The notes under the pieces are model-generated. The model made no database searches. It saw only the letters and a program-made list of their open reading frames with translations, and was not told where the DNA came from. 64,000 bases of DNA, taken from Rhizobacter sp. Root1221. Lineage in GTDB: Bacteria; Pseudomonadota; Gammaproteobacteria; Burkholderiales; Burkholderiaceae_C. This document shows positions 36,379 through 44,882 of the stretch, in pieces (position 1 is the stretch's first letter; each line of letters begins with the position of its first letter). Location: the NCBI RefSeq assembly GCF_001425785.1, contig NZ_LMDI01000015.1, positions 1,421 through 65,420 on the forward strand, in the 5' to 3' direction. Both the position numbers and the translations under genes were made by a program.

Positions 36379-37302
36379 ATGACCACCTTGAATACCACCG
36401 CAGACGCCGCCGTGCCCGCGGTCTCCGTGGGCCAGGTGCGCAAGTCCGCGCTCGCGGCCACGGCCGAACCCGCGTGGGTGCGCTGGGCGCTGATCGGCAC
36501 GGCGCTCGCGTTCCTGACCGTGTTCCTGTTCGTGCCGCTGGTCGCGGTGTTCGTCGAGGCCTTCAAGAAGGGCGCCGACGTGTACTTCGCGGCCATCGTC
36601 GATGCCGACGCGCTGTCGGCCATCAAGCTCACGCTGATCGCCGCGGTCATCTCGGTGCCGCTGAACCTGGTGTTCGGCCTTGCCGCGGCGTGGTGTATCG
36701 CGAAGTTCGACTTCCGCGGCAAGAACGTGCTGCTCACGCTGATCGACCTGCCGTTTTCGGTGTCCCCGGTCATCGTGGGCCTGATCTACATGCTCGTGTT
36801 CGGGTTGCAGGGCTGGTTCGGTGAATGGCTGCGCGACCACGACCTCAAGATCGTGTTCGCGGTGCCCGGCATCGTGCTGGCCACCGTGTTCGTCACCTTC
36901 CCGTTCGTGGCCCGCGAGCTGATCCCGCTGATGCAGGCGCAGGGCCAGGAGCAGGAAGAGGCGGCGCGGGTGCTAGGCGCCTCGGGCTGGCAGATGTTCC
37001 GCCGCGTGACGCTGCCCAACGTCAAGTGGGCGCTGCTGTACGGCGTGATCCTCTGCAACGCGCGTGCGATGGGCGAGTTCGGTGCGGTGTCCGTCGTGTC
37101 GGGCCACATCCGTGGCCAGACCAACACGATGCCGCTGCACATCGAGATCCTCTACAACGAATACCAGTTCGCCGCGGCCTTCGCGGTGGCATCGCTGCTG
37201 GCATTGCTGGCGCTTGTCACCATGGCCCTGAAATACATCGTCGAGCGCCGCGTCAGGCGCGAAGTGCGCCTCGCAAGCGAGAACCAAGGAGTTACCCCAT
37301 GA
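36379..37302 (+). CDS. cysW: Sulfate ABC transporter permease CysW
   Basis: 307 residues with GGGAGG before ATG. The N-terminus is about 30 residues longer than in E. coli. Membrane segments and the loop [54 protein letters not shown] are diagnostic, as is [29 protein letters not shown]. The stop overlaps the cysA start by 4 bp. Confidence 0.96.
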   Translation: MTTLNTTADAAVPAVSVGQVRKSALAATAEPAWVRWALIGTALAFLTVFLFVPLVAVFVEAFKKGADVYFAAIVDADALSAIKLTLIAAVISVPLNLVFGLAAAWCIAKFDFRGKNVLLTLIDLPFSVSPVIVGLIYMLVFGLQGWFGEWLRDHDLKIVFAVPGIVLATVFVTFPFVARELIPLMQAQGQEQEEAARVLGASGWQMFRRVTLPNVKWALLYGVILCNARAMGEFGAVSVVSGHIRGQTNTMPLHIEILYNEYQFAAAFAVASLLALLALVTMALKYIVERRVRREVRLASENQGVTP

Positions 37303-38375
37303 GCATCCAGGTCCGCAACCTGAACAAGCGGTTCGGCGCCACGGTCGTGTGCGACAACCTGAACCTCGACATCCCGTCCGGCGAACTCGTTGCCCTGCTG
37401 GGCCCGTCGGGCTCGGGCAAGACCTCGCTGCTGCGCATCATCGCGGGTCTCGAGCGGCCCGATTCAGGCTCGGTGCTGTTCCACGGCAACGACACCACCC
37501 ACGACGACGTGCGCGACCGCAACGTCGGCTTCGTGTTCCAGCACTACGCGCTGTTCGCGCACATGAGCATCTTCGAGAACGTCGCGTTCGGCCTGCGGGT
37601 GCGCCCGCGCGCCACCCGCCCGTCCGATGCGAAGATCCGCGAGAAGGTGATGGAGCTGCTCAAGCTCGTGCAGCTCGACTGGATCGCCGACCGCTACCCG
37701 CACCAGCTCTCCGGTGGCCAGCGCCAGCGCATCGCGCTGGCCCGTGCGCTGGCGGTGGAGCCGAAGGTGCTGCTGCTCGACGAGCCATTCGGCGCGCTCG
37801 ATGCCAAGGTGCGCAAGGAACTGCGCCGCTGGCTGCGCCGCCTGCACGACGAGGTGCATGTCACCAGCGTGTTCGTCACCCACGACCAGGACGAGGCCAT
37901 GGAAGTGGCTGACCGTGTGGTGGTGATGAACAAGGGCCGCATCGAACAGGACGGCACGCCCGACGAGGTGTACGACCGCCCGGCCACGCCGTTCGTGCTG
38001 CAGTTCCTCGGTGACGTGAACCTGTTCCATGGCCGCTTCGGCCACGCCCCGGGAGGTGCCACGGAGGCGGGCGAGGTGAGCTACGTGCGCCCGCACGAAC
38101 TCGAGATCCTGCCCGTGGCCACCGAAGGTGCGTTGCCCGTGACGCTGTCGCAGGCGCTCACCGTGGGGCCGCAGACCCGCATCGAGTTCAAGCGCCTGGA
38201 CGACGGCAGCTACGTCGACGTCGAGATGCCGCGCAGCGAGTACAACGCGCTGCGCCAGCGCCTGAACCTCGACACCGGCAGCCAGGTGCACCTGCTGCCG
38301 CGGCGTGTCACGCGCTTCTCGGCGGGGCAGAACCCCGTGGCGAGCGAAACGACGGATCCGGCGTCGATGATCTGA
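37299..38375 (+). CDS. cysA: Sulfate/thiosulfate ABC transporter ATPase CysA
   Basis: 358 residues from ATG 37299 (CAAGGAG upstream). Walker [37 protein letters not shown] (CysA-typical), signature [16 protein letters not shown], Walker [22 protein letters not shown]-loop [26 protein letters not shown], then a C-terminal TOBE-like regulatory domain with YVRPHELEI. Last gene of sbp2-cysTWA. It ends 9 bp before the convergent xre antitoxin-like gene. Confidence 0.97.
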   Translation: MSIQVRNLNKRFGATVVCDNLNLDIPSGELVALLGPSGSGKTSLLRIIAGLERPDSGSVLFHGNDTTHDDVRDRNVGFVFQHYALFAHMSIFENVAFGLRVRPRATRPSDAKIREKVMELLKLVQLDWIADRYPHQLSGGQRQRIALARALAVEPKVLLLDEPFGALDAKVRKELRRWLRRLHDEVHVTSVFVTHDQDEAMEVADRVVVMNKGRIEQDGTPDEVYDRPATPFVLQFLGDVNLFHGRFGHAPGGATEAGEVSYVRPHELEILPVATEGALPVTLSQALTVGPQTRIEFKRLDDGSYVDVEMPRSEYNALRQRLNLDTGSQVHLLPRRVTRFSAGQNPVASETTDPASMI

Positions 38376-38378
38376 CCC

Positions 38379-38394
38379 TGGCGCTCAGGCGCCA
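38379..38394. terminator. Hairpin between convergent cysA and xre
   Basis: TGGCGC (38379-38384), loop TCAG, GCGCCA (38389-38394) spans the stop codon of the minus-strand xre gene. It has no T-tract on either side, so it is at best a weak bidirectional terminator. Confidence 0.3.
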
Positions 38395-38690
38395 TCGTCA
38401 TCGAGGTCCTGGGTGTCGCGCACGACACCCAGGCGCAGCCCCAGCACGCCCAGCACACGGTTGACCGACTGCACGTTGCCGGCGCTGTCGCCGCGCTCCA
38501 GGTTCTGCAGCGTTTTCAAAGAGACGCCGGCCAGCGCAGAGAACTCGGCGGCGGTCAGGCGCATCGTGGTCTTCAGGTGGCGGATCACCTGGTGCAGCGG
38601 CCACGACGGGTTTGCCAGCACATCGTCGACAGCTTGCTTGCGCAGCGTCAGTTGCTGGCTCAGCGGCAGTTCGTTGTAGCGCTTGTCCAT
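38385..38690 (-). CDS. XRE-family regulator, HipB-like antitoxin
   Basis: 101 residues. The helix-turn-helix is in the middle (MRLTAAEFSALAGVSLKTLQNLERGDSAGNVQSVNRVLGVLGLRLG), preceded by an unusual N-terminal 40 residues rich in Leu/Gln. GGAG lies before ATG 38690. It follows the HipA-like kinase by 21 bp on the same strand, so the order is toxin then antitoxin, the reverse of E. coli hipBA. It probably neutralises the kinase and represses the pair from the operator at 40035-40092. Confidence 0.85.
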   Translation of the reverse strand: MDKRYNELPLSQQLTLRKQAVDDVLANPSWPLHQVIRHLKTTMRLTAAEFSALAGVSLKTLQNLERGDSAGNVQSVNRVLGVLGLRLGVVRDTQDLDDDGA

Positions 38691-38711
38691 GCGGTGCTCC
38701 GCGCTCCACGC

Positions 38712-40031
38712 TCAGCGCAGGTTCTCGAGCTGGCGGACCTGGGCGTCGATGCCCGGTGCCAGATGGCTGAGCACCTCGTGCTCGATGCCGATCGACTCGC
38801 CGTGGTCGCGCACCGCGAGCAGCGCCGGGGCCATGGACCGCAGGCCTTCGGCAAGGTGGTCACGGTCAAGCGCCGCGGGCGGGCGGCCCCTGGCCGCTTG
38901 GCACACTGCGTCGAGCACCCGGGCCCAGTCAGGGGCGCCCCCGTCGTTGCCCTCCCACCGGATGCGGCGCGCGATGCCGTCGGGGTGCATGTACATCGGC
39001 ACGAAGTCGAACAACGGCGTCAGGCGCACGACGCCCTGGTCATCGCGCTGCACCGCGGTGTTGCGGGCATGGTTGTCCTTGTTGCCGAGCGCGAGGTTCG
39101 CGACATCGCGCCGCAGGTATTCCAGCACTTCCGCCTGAGGATCGGTGCATCGCAGCACCAGCTGCCGGCAGACGTCATCGTGGCTGGGCACCGTGATGAA
39201 TCCCACCTTGCCGGTCAGCGTCGCGATGCTTTCCTGTGCGAGGCGGATCACCTGGGGCGCGGCAGCATCGGCATCGACGCGCCGGTCGAAGCGCGGGATG
39301 AACAACGCCCGTTCGCGAAAGACGAGGTCGGCGTGAACACGCAGGCCCAGCAAGCGTGCAGCCTGCATGTAGGGCGCCTCGTGCCGGAGGATGCGGGCCA
39401 GGTCGGCGTCGGCACCGCGTCCGAACTTGACGATGAAGTGTTCGGTGGCCTCGCTATCGGGCAACGTGTGATCGAGGTAGAGCAGGCCGTCCCGGCCGCG
39501 GGTCAACAAGATCTTGGGCCACTCGCCCTGCACGCCTGACGAGCCGGCGACAAACAGGCCGTGGGACGCCAGGTGTTCCGCGAAGTCTTCCCCGCGTCGA
39601 GCCACTTCGGCGTCGGTGAACCCCTGGGTGGGGCCGGCACGGGCGGCCAGCCACTCGGCGGCTTCCTTGACGCGCAGGTTGCCGATGGGGTTGCCCGCGC
39701 CAGCCAGCAGCAGCGGCCAGTCGGCTTCGGACTGGGCGGTGGCTGGCAGTTGCAGGCGTTTCAGCAGTTCACCGCGGCCGAACCCTTGAGGCAGCGCATC
39801 GACCAGGAACACCGGCCAATGGGGCAGTTCGAGGGCCTTCAGGCCCACCGGGGTTCGGCAACTGAACGCTGCCGCGTCGCGTCGCCCCGCGTGGGCCACG
39901 GCCCAGTCGGCCGCATAGCCGGTGTAGGACCGGGCCTGCCAGCCGGCGTTCACCGGGCCGAACAGGCTGGTGGAGCCGGCGTCGTGCCAGGCGCCATCCA
40001 AATGGAGCTGAAGCGTGCATGCGTCTATCAT
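38712..40031 (-). CDS. HipA-domain serine/threonine kinase (type II toxin family)
   Basis: 439 residues, the length of full HipA. The HipA N-terminal part includes LVDALPQGFGRGELLKRL and NPIGNLRV. The kinase part has the loop GSSGVQGEWPK (163-173, a site of inhibitory Ser autophosphorylation in the family), ATP-contact Lys in EHFIVKF (K202), FIPRFDRR, the catalytic loop GNKDNHARN (D319) and the metal Asp in LTPLFDF (D342). All catalytic residues are present, so it is probably active. The known HipA targets glutamyl-tRNA synthetase; this one's target is unknown. No strong Shine-Dalgarno is seen before ATG 40031. Confidence 0.88.
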   Translation of the reverse strand: MIDACTLQLHLDGAWHDAGSTSLFGPVNAGWQARSYTGYAADWAVAHAGRRDAAAFSCRTPVGLKALELPHWPVFLVDALPQGFGRGELLKRLQLPATAQSEADWPLLLAGAGNPIGNLRVKEAAEWLAARAGPTQGFTDAEVARRGEDFAEHLASHGLFVAGSSGVQGEWPKILLTRGRDGLLYLDHTLPDSEATEHFIVKFGRGADADLARILRHEAPYMQAARLLGLRVHADLVFRERALFIPRFDRRVDADAAAPQVIRLAQESIATLTGKVGFITVPSHDDVCRQLVLRCTDPQAEVLEYLRRDVANLALGNKDNHARNTAVQRDDQGVVRLTPLFDFVPMYMHPDGIARRIRWEGNDGGAPDWARVLDAVCQAARGRPPAALDRDHLAEGLRSMAPALLAVRDHGESIGIEHEVLSHLAPGIDAQVRQLENLR

Positions 40032-40034
40032 TTC

Positions 40035-40092
40035 GGCAAAACATTACCATGAAAGCGGGGGGCAAAGGCTTCATTCAGGGTGGTATTTTGCC
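40035..40092. promoter_or_regulatory. Inverted-repeat operator candidate for the hipA-xre pair
   Basis: GGCAAAACATTACC (40035-40048) and GGTATTTTGCC (40082-40092) are inverted copies of GGCAAAA-(n)-TACC, flanking the start region of hipA. The 89-bp gap 40032-40120 is markedly AT-rich compared with its surroundings. HipB-type regulators bind such paired palindromic half-sites over their own promoter. Confidence 0.5.
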
Positions 40093-40120
40093 TAAATATG
40101 ATTGCAAGGGGTTCGCCGGA

Positions 40121-41068
40121 TCACAGCTCCCCGATGCGTTCCCCAGGGCTCGTCGCCATCGCCTTCTGCACCACATCGCGGGTCAATGTGGAAGCGAAGG
40201 TCTCGATGAAGTCGTAGACGTAGCTGCGCAGGAAGCTGCCGCGGCGAACCGCGAGCTTCGTCAGGTTGATCGCGATCAGCTGGCCTGCGTCGATGGCGCG
40301 CAGGTTGCGATCACGCTCTTCGTCGAACGCGATGGATGCCACGATGCCCACGCCCAGGCCCAGCTCGACGTAGGTCTTGATCACGTCCGCGTCCATGGCG
40401 GTCAGCACCAGGTCGATGGGCAGGCCGGCTGCTTCGAAGGCCTCGTCGATGTGGATGCGGCCCGTGTAGCCGGCGCCATACGTGATGATCGGGAACTTCG
40501 ACAGGCGCTGCAGCGTGAGCGGTTCGCCGTCGAGCAGCGGGTGGTCGGGCGGCACGATCACGCTGTGGGTCCAGCGGTAGCAGGGCAGGGCGACCAGGTT
40601 GTCGTACTTGTCGAGGGCCTCGGTGGCAATGCCGATGTCGGCCTCGCCCGAGATCAACATCTCGGCCACCTGCTTGGGTGAGCCCTGGTGCAGGTTCAGC
40701 GTGACCTGCGGGTAACGCTGGCGGAAGTCACGCACCGCGCCGGGCAACGCGTAGCGCGCCTGCGAGTGGGTGGCCGCGATCGACAGCCGGCCGTTCGCCT
40801 GTTGCGTGAATTCCTCGCCGGCACGGCGCAGGTTGTCGGCGTCGTTCAGCATGTTCTCGACGATGGGCACGATCAGCGTGCCCACCTCCGTCAGCGACGT
40901 GAGCCGCTTGCCCGCACGCACGAAAAGGTCCACCCCGAGTTCTTCCTCGAGTTCGCGGATCTGGCGGCTGACACCGGGTTGCGACGTGTGCAGCACCTTG
41001 GCCACCTCGGTGAGGTTGTAGCCGCAGCGAACCGCTTCACGGACCGAGCGCAGTTGTTGAAAATTCAT
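40121..41068 (-). CDS. cysB: CysB-family LysR-type regulator of sulfur assimilation
   Basis: 315 residues. The winged HTH (MNFQQLRSVREAVRCGYNLTEVAKVLHTSQPGVSRQIRELEEELG) is nearly the CysB/Cbl consensus. The effector domain has ATHSQARYALPGAVRDFRQRYP, LHQGSPKQVAEMLISGEADIGIATEAL and ITYGAGYTGR, the sulfate/O-acetylserine-type pocket. It activates cys and ssu genes under sulfur limitation. It lies downstream of the peroxiredoxin gene on the same strand, with a terminator between them, and next to the sulfur cluster it most likely controls. Confidence 0.94.
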   Translation of the reverse strand: MNFQQLRSVREAVRCGYNLTEVAKVLHTSQPGVSRQIRELEEELGVDLFVRAGKRLTSLTEVGTLIVPIVENMLNDADNLRRAGEEFTQQANGRLSIAATHSQARYALPGAVRDFRQRYPQVTLNLHQGSPKQVAEMLISGEADIGIATEALDKYDNLVALPCYRWTHSVIVPPDHPLLDGEPLTLQRLSKFPIITYGAGYTGRIHIDEAFEAAGLPIDLVLTAMDADVIKTYVELGLGVGIVASIAFDEERDRNLRAIDAGQLIAINLTKLAVRRGSFLRSYVYDFIETFASTLTRDVVQKAMATSPGERIGEL

Positions 41069-41084
41069 GGGAGGGGACCGGCAG

Positions 41085-41108
41085 AAAAAACGGGCCGAAG
41101 CCGGCCCG
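41085..41108 (-). terminator. Rho-independent terminator of the peroxiredoxin gene
   Basis: On the minus strand CGGGCCG (41108-41102), a 4-nt loop and CGGCCCG (41097-41091) are followed by TTTTTT (41090-41085). It ends only 16 nt before the cysB ATG, so it separates the two genes at the transcript level. Confidence 0.85.
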
Positions 41109-41129
41109 CGTGCGTGAGGGGCGAGTGCC

Positions 41130-41771
41130 TTACTTGTTCGGCTGCGGCGTGAGGCGCAGGTACGGCGTGACAGCGGTGTACCCCTTCGGGAACTTCTGCT
41201 TGATGACCTCGGGGTCCTGGATGGACGGCACGATCACGACGTCGTCACCGTCCTTCCAGTTGCCGGGCGTGGCCACGCTGTGCGAGTCGGTCAGCTGCAG
41301 CGAGTCGATCACGCGGAGGATCTCGTCGAAGTTGCGGCCGGTGCTGGCCGGGTACGTGATGGTCAGGCGGATCTTCCTGGCCGGGTCGATCACGAACAGC
41401 GAGCGCACCGTGGCCGTGGTGCTGGCGTTCGGGTGGATCAGGTCGTACAGCTCGGAGACCTTGCGGTCCGCGTCCGCGAGGATCGGGAACCCCACCACGG
41501 TCTTCTGGGTGGTGTTGATGTCGTTGATCCACTTGGCGTGCGACTCGACCGCGTCGACCGACAGCGCGATGGCCTTGACGTTGCGCCTTGCGAACTCGTC
41601 CTTCAGCTTGGCCGTGAGGCCGAGCTCGGTGGTGCACACCGGCGTGAAGTCGGCGGGGTGGGAGAACAACACACCCCAGCTGCTGCCGAGCCAGTCGTGG
41701 AAGTGGATCTCGCCCGCGCTGGATTGCTGGGTGAAGTCAGGGGCGGTGTCGCCGAGTTTCAAGCTGGCCAT
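41130..41771 (-). CDS. 1-Cys peroxiredoxin (Prx6 type)
   Basis: 213 residues. The peroxidatic Cys is C46 in HPADFTPVCTTE, and the fold continues with LGLTAKLKDEFARRNVKAIALSVDAVESHAKWINDI. The long C-terminal domain (SLQLTDSHSVATPGNWKDGDDVVIVPSI) defines the Prx6 subgroup. It reduces peroxides with a one-Cys mechanism. Its upstream region carries the same dyad as the sulfate transporter operon, and related genes are often induced by sulfur starvation. Confidence 0.95.
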   Translation of the reverse strand: MASLKLGDTAPDFTQQSSAGEIHFHDWLGSSWGVLFSHPADFTPVCTTELGLTAKLKDEFARRNVKAIALSVDAVESHAKWINDINTTQKTVVGFPILADADRKVSELYDLIHPNASTTATVRSLFVIDPARKIRLTITYPASTGRNFDEILRVIDSLQLTDSHSVATPGNWKDGDDVVIVPSIQDPEVIKQKFPKGYTAVTPYLRLTPQPNK

Positions 41772-41853
41772 CGTGATCCTTGCTGTTGATTTCCGAACAG
41801 GGGGTCAGTATCCGAGGCACGCTTCGGTGAAGGAACAACTGATTCATGCTTTT

Positions 41854-41874
41854 CTTATGCGTTTTTCGCACAAG
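41854..41874. promoter_or_regulatory. Candidate CysB-family operator before the peroxiredoxin gene
   Basis: CTTATGCG (41854-41861), TTTTT, CGCACAAG (41867-41874) is a near-perfect dyad (7 of 8 pairs) ending 82 nt before the peroxiredoxin ATG (41771). It shares the left arm and most of the right arm with 34348-34368 before sbp2. It is the best copy of the motif. Confidence 0.55.
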
Positions 41875-41901
41875 AGAAAACGGAGGCCACTGGCCTCCGT
41901 T
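41872..41901 (-). terminator. Rho-independent terminator of hppA
   Basis: On the minus strand AACGGAGGCC, loop AGT, GGCCTCCGTT is followed by TTCTCTTG. The perfect 10-bp stem is at 41879-41901. It ends transcription of hppA just before the peroxiredoxin promoter region. Confidence 0.85.
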
Positions 41902-41920
41902 GGCGGGGAGCCCGGCGGGT

Positions 41921-44068
41921 TCAGGGTGACGCGCGGGCCGTCGGGGCGGGTGCAGGCGCGTGGATGGCCGGCACCTCCGCCTGGGCCGCCGTGTGGGGCA
42001 CGAGGCCGCCGGGCAACAGCGGCACGATCAGCAGGGCCACGATGTTGATGATCTTGATGAGCGGGTTCACGGCCGGGCCGGCCGTGTCCTTGTAGGGGTC
42101 GCCCACGGTGTCGCCGGTGACGGCGGCCTTGTGCGCCTCGGAACCCTTGCCGCCATGGTGGCCGTCCTCGATGTACTTCTTCGCGTTGTCCCATGCACCG
42201 CCGCCGGTGCACATCGAGATGGCGACGAAGAGGCCCGTGACGATGGTACCCATCAGCAGCCCGCCGAGCGCGGCCGGGCCCAGCAGCAGGCCCACCAGGA
42301 TGGGCACCACCACCGGCAGCAGGCTCGGGACGATCATCTCCTTGATGGCCGCCCCCGTGAGCATGTCGACCGCGCGGCCGTACTCGGGTTTGCCGCTGCC
42401 GTCCATGATGCCCTTGATGTCGCGGAACTGGCGGCGCACTTCCTCCACCACCGCGCCAGCGGCGCGGCCCACGGCCTCCATCGCCATCGCGCCGAAGAGG
42501 TAGGGGATCAACCCGCCGATGAACAGGCCCACGATGACCATCGGTTCGGACAGGTCGAACCGCACGACCAGCCCGCGCGCCGTCAGCGCGTGGGTGTAGT
42601 CGGCGAACAGCACCAGGGCGGCCAGGCCCGCCGACCCGATGGCATACCCCTTCGTGACCGCCTTCGTGGTGTTGCCGACGGCGTCGAGCGGGTCGGTCAC
42701 GTCGCGCACGGACTTGGGCAGCTCGGCCATCTCGGCGATGCCGCCGGCGTTGTCGGTGATGGGGCCGTAGGCATCGAGTGCCACGACGATGCCGGCCATG
42801 CTCAGCATGGCGGTGGCGGCCACGGCGATGCCGTAGAGGCCGGCCAGCTCGTACGACACGAGGATGGCGATGCAGACGAACAGCACCGGCCACGCGGTGG
42901 AACGCATCGACACGCCGAGCCCGGCGATGATGTTGGTGCCGTGCCCGGTGGTGGACGCCTGGGCGATGTGCTGCACCGGCTTGTAGTTGGTGCCGGTGTA
43001 GAACTCGGTGATCCACACCATCGCGGCCGTCAGCACGAGGCCCACGGCACACGCGCCGAACAGGCGCAAGTGCGTGTCTGCACCGAGTGCGTTGTCGGGC
43101 ATCACCGCCTTCGTGATGAACCAGAAGCCGACGAGCGAGATGACCCCGGCCACCGTCAGCCCCTTGTAGAGCGCCGGCATCACGTTTTTCATGCCTGGGC
43201 TGGCCTTGACCGCGCTGCACCCGATGATGGAGGCGATGATCGAGAACGCGCCGAGCGTCAGCGGATACAGCACCGCGTACAGCGCGGCATTGGGCACCAC
43301 CAGCGCGCCGAGCGCCATCGTGGCGATCAGCGTCACGGCGTAGGTCTCGAACAGGTCGGCCGCCATGCCGGCGCAGTCGCCCACGTTGTCACCCACGTTG
43401 TCGGCGATCACGGCCGGGTTGCGCGGATCGTCCTCCGGGATGCCGGCCTCCACCTTGCCCACGAGGTCGGCGCCCACGTCGGCCCCCTTCGTGAAGATGC
43501 CACCCCCGAGCCGCGCGAAGATGGAGATCAGTGACGCGCCGAACGCGAAGCCCAGCAGCGGCTTCAGCGTGCCCGCCAGCATCTCGGGGGCCACCGCGCC
43601 GCCGCGGGTGAGGAACATGAAAAAGAGCGTCACGCCCAGCAGGCCGAGGCCCACCACCAGCATGCCGGTGATGGCGCCGCCCTTGAACGCGACGTTGAGC
43701 GCCGGGGCGATGCCTTGCGTGGCCGCCTGCGCGGTGCGCACGTTGGCGCGCACCGAGACGTTCATGCCGATGAACCCGCACGCGCCCGACAGCACGGCGC
43801 CGAGCACGAACCCGCCCGCGGTGATGAGGTCGAGGAACAGGCCGATGAGGATGGCCAGCACGACGCCGACGATGGCGATGGTCTTGTACTGGCGCGCGAG
43901 GTATGCCGACGCCCCTTGCTGGATGGCCGCCGCGATCTCCTGCATGCGGGGGTTGCCAGGGTCCTGCTTCAGGATCCAGCTTCTCTGGATGAAGCCGTAG
44001 AGAACCGCGATCGCTCCGCAGGCCAGCGCGAGGTACGCCAGCAGGTTGGGCGCCAGGGGTTGGGACAT
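41921..44068 (-). CDS. hppA: Membrane-bound proton-pumping pyrophosphatase, K+-independent type
   Basis: 715 residues with about 16 membrane segments. It couples PPi hydrolysis to ion pumping. Substrate-site motifs: [44 protein letters not shown] and the C-terminal [22 protein letters not shown]. The segment [10 protein letters not shown] has Lys where K+-dependent enzymes have Ala (GNTTAA), which marks the K+-independent, H+-pumping group. GGAG precedes ATG. Its soluble counterpart ppa starts 220 bp away in the opposite direction. Confidence 0.95.
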   Translation of the reverse strand: MSQPLAPNLLAYLALACGAIAVLYGFIQRSWILKQDPGNPRMQEIAAAIQQGASAYLARQYKTIAIVGVVLAILIGLFLDLITAGGFVLGAVLSGACGFIGMNVSVRANVRTAQAATQGIAPALNVAFKGGAITGMLVVGLGLLGVTLFFMFLTRGGAVAPEMLAGTLKPLLGFAFGASLISIFARLGGGIFTKGADVGADLVGKVEAGIPEDDPRNPAVIADNVGDNVGDCAGMAADLFETYAVTLIATMALGALVVPNAALYAVLYPLTLGAFSIIASIIGCSAVKASPGMKNVMPALYKGLTVAGVISLVGFWFITKAVMPDNALGADTHLRLFGACAVGLVLTAAMVWITEFYTGTNYKPVQHIAQASTTGHGTNIIAGLGVSMRSTAWPVLFVCIAILVSYELAGLYGIAVAATAMLSMAGIVVALDAYGPITDNAGGIAEMAELPKSVRDVTDPLDAVGNTTKAVTKGYAIGSAGLAALVLFADYTHALTARGLVVRFDLSEPMVIVGLFIGGLIPYLFGAMAMEAVGRAAGAVVEEVRRQFRDIKGIMDGSGKPEYGRAVDMLTGAAIKEMIVPSLLPVVVPILVGLLLGPAALGGLLMGTIVTGLFVAISMCTGGGAWDNAKKYIEDGHHGGKGSEAHKAAVTGDTVGDPYKDTAGPAVNPLIKIINIVALLIVPLLPGGLVPHTAAQAEVPAIHAPAPAPTARASP

Positions 44069-44244
44069 TGGGGGACTCCTTCGTCGTCTGAACGTGGACT
44101 ACTGGAACGGAACCGTCAAATGCCTTCGCCCCGGGTACCAACGTGGGGACGTGTAGCGGCGCATGCTAAGGGAACAACGGACCGAAGTCCTCATGGTGTT
44201 TTCCAGCGGTAAGGACACTGCAAGGGAACAGCCGTGCGAAAGGG

Positions 44245-44250
44245 TAAAAT
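44245..44250 (+). promoter_or_regulatory. Possible ppa -10 box
   Basis: TAAAAT lies 38 nt before the ppa ATG (44289) in the 220-bp divergent gap to hppA. No convincing -35 is seen at the right spacing. The rest of the gap shows no gene. Confidence 0.4.
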
Positions 44251-44288
44251 ACGTGTTTTCCCGCGTCCGCAACCTGACCACCTACACC

Positions 44289-44828
44289 ATGAGCCTGGAC
44301 AAAGTGACCCCTGGGGCCAAAGCGCCCGAGCAGTTCAACGTGATCATCGAGATTCCGATGAACGCCGATCCCGTCAAGTACGAGGTGGACAAGGACAGCG
44401 GCGCCCTGTTCGTGGATCGCTTCATGAGCACGGCGATGCACTACCCGTGCAACTACGGCTACATCCCCCAGACGCTGTCCGACGACGGCGATCCGGTGGA
44501 CGTGCTCGTGATCACGCCGTTCCCGCTGTTCCCGGGCGTGGTGGTGCCATGCCGCCCCATCGGCATCCTGAAGATGGAAGACGAGGCTGGCGGTGACGCC
44601 AAGCTGCTCGCCGTGCCCATCGACAAGATCCTGCCGATCTACACGCACTGGCAGAAGCCGGAAGACATGAACCCGCTGCGCCTGAAGACCATCCAGCACT
44701 TCTTCGAGCACTACAAGGACCTGGAACCCGGCAAGTGGGTCAAGGTCACGGGCTGGGAAGGCCCGGAAGCCGCCAAGGAAGAAGTCCTCAACGGCATCGC
44801 CGCGTACGCCAAGTCCGCCAAGGACTGA
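44289..44828 (+). CDS. ppa: Soluble family I inorganic pyrophosphatase
   Basis: 179 residues from ATG 44289; codons further upstream are open but unlike the family. Active-site segments: [51 protein letters not shown] (metal Asp residues), and [24 protein letters not shown]. It removes PPi from biosynthesis in the cytosol. Ends in a clear terminator. Confidence 0.97.
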   Translation: MSLDKVTPGAKAPEQFNVIIEIPMNADPVKYEVDKDSGALFVDRFMSTAMHYPCNYGYIPQTLSDDGDPVDVLVITPFPLFPGVVVPCRPIGILKMEDEAGGDAKLLAVPIDKILPIYTHWQKPEDMNPLRLKTIQHFFEHYKDLEPGKWVKVTGWEGPEAAKEEVLNGIAAYAKSAKD

Positions 44829-44852
44829 GAACGCCGCATCCGCAGCAGGAGG

Positions 44853-44876
44853 CCGCAGCGTGCTGCGGCTTTTTTC
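44853..44876 (+). terminator. Rho-independent terminator of ppa
   Basis: GCCGCAG (44853-44859), loop CGTG, CTGCGGC (44864-44870), then TTTTTT. It lies between ppa and the convergent SRPBCC gene. Confidence 0.85.
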
Positions 44877-44882
44877 ATGGCG

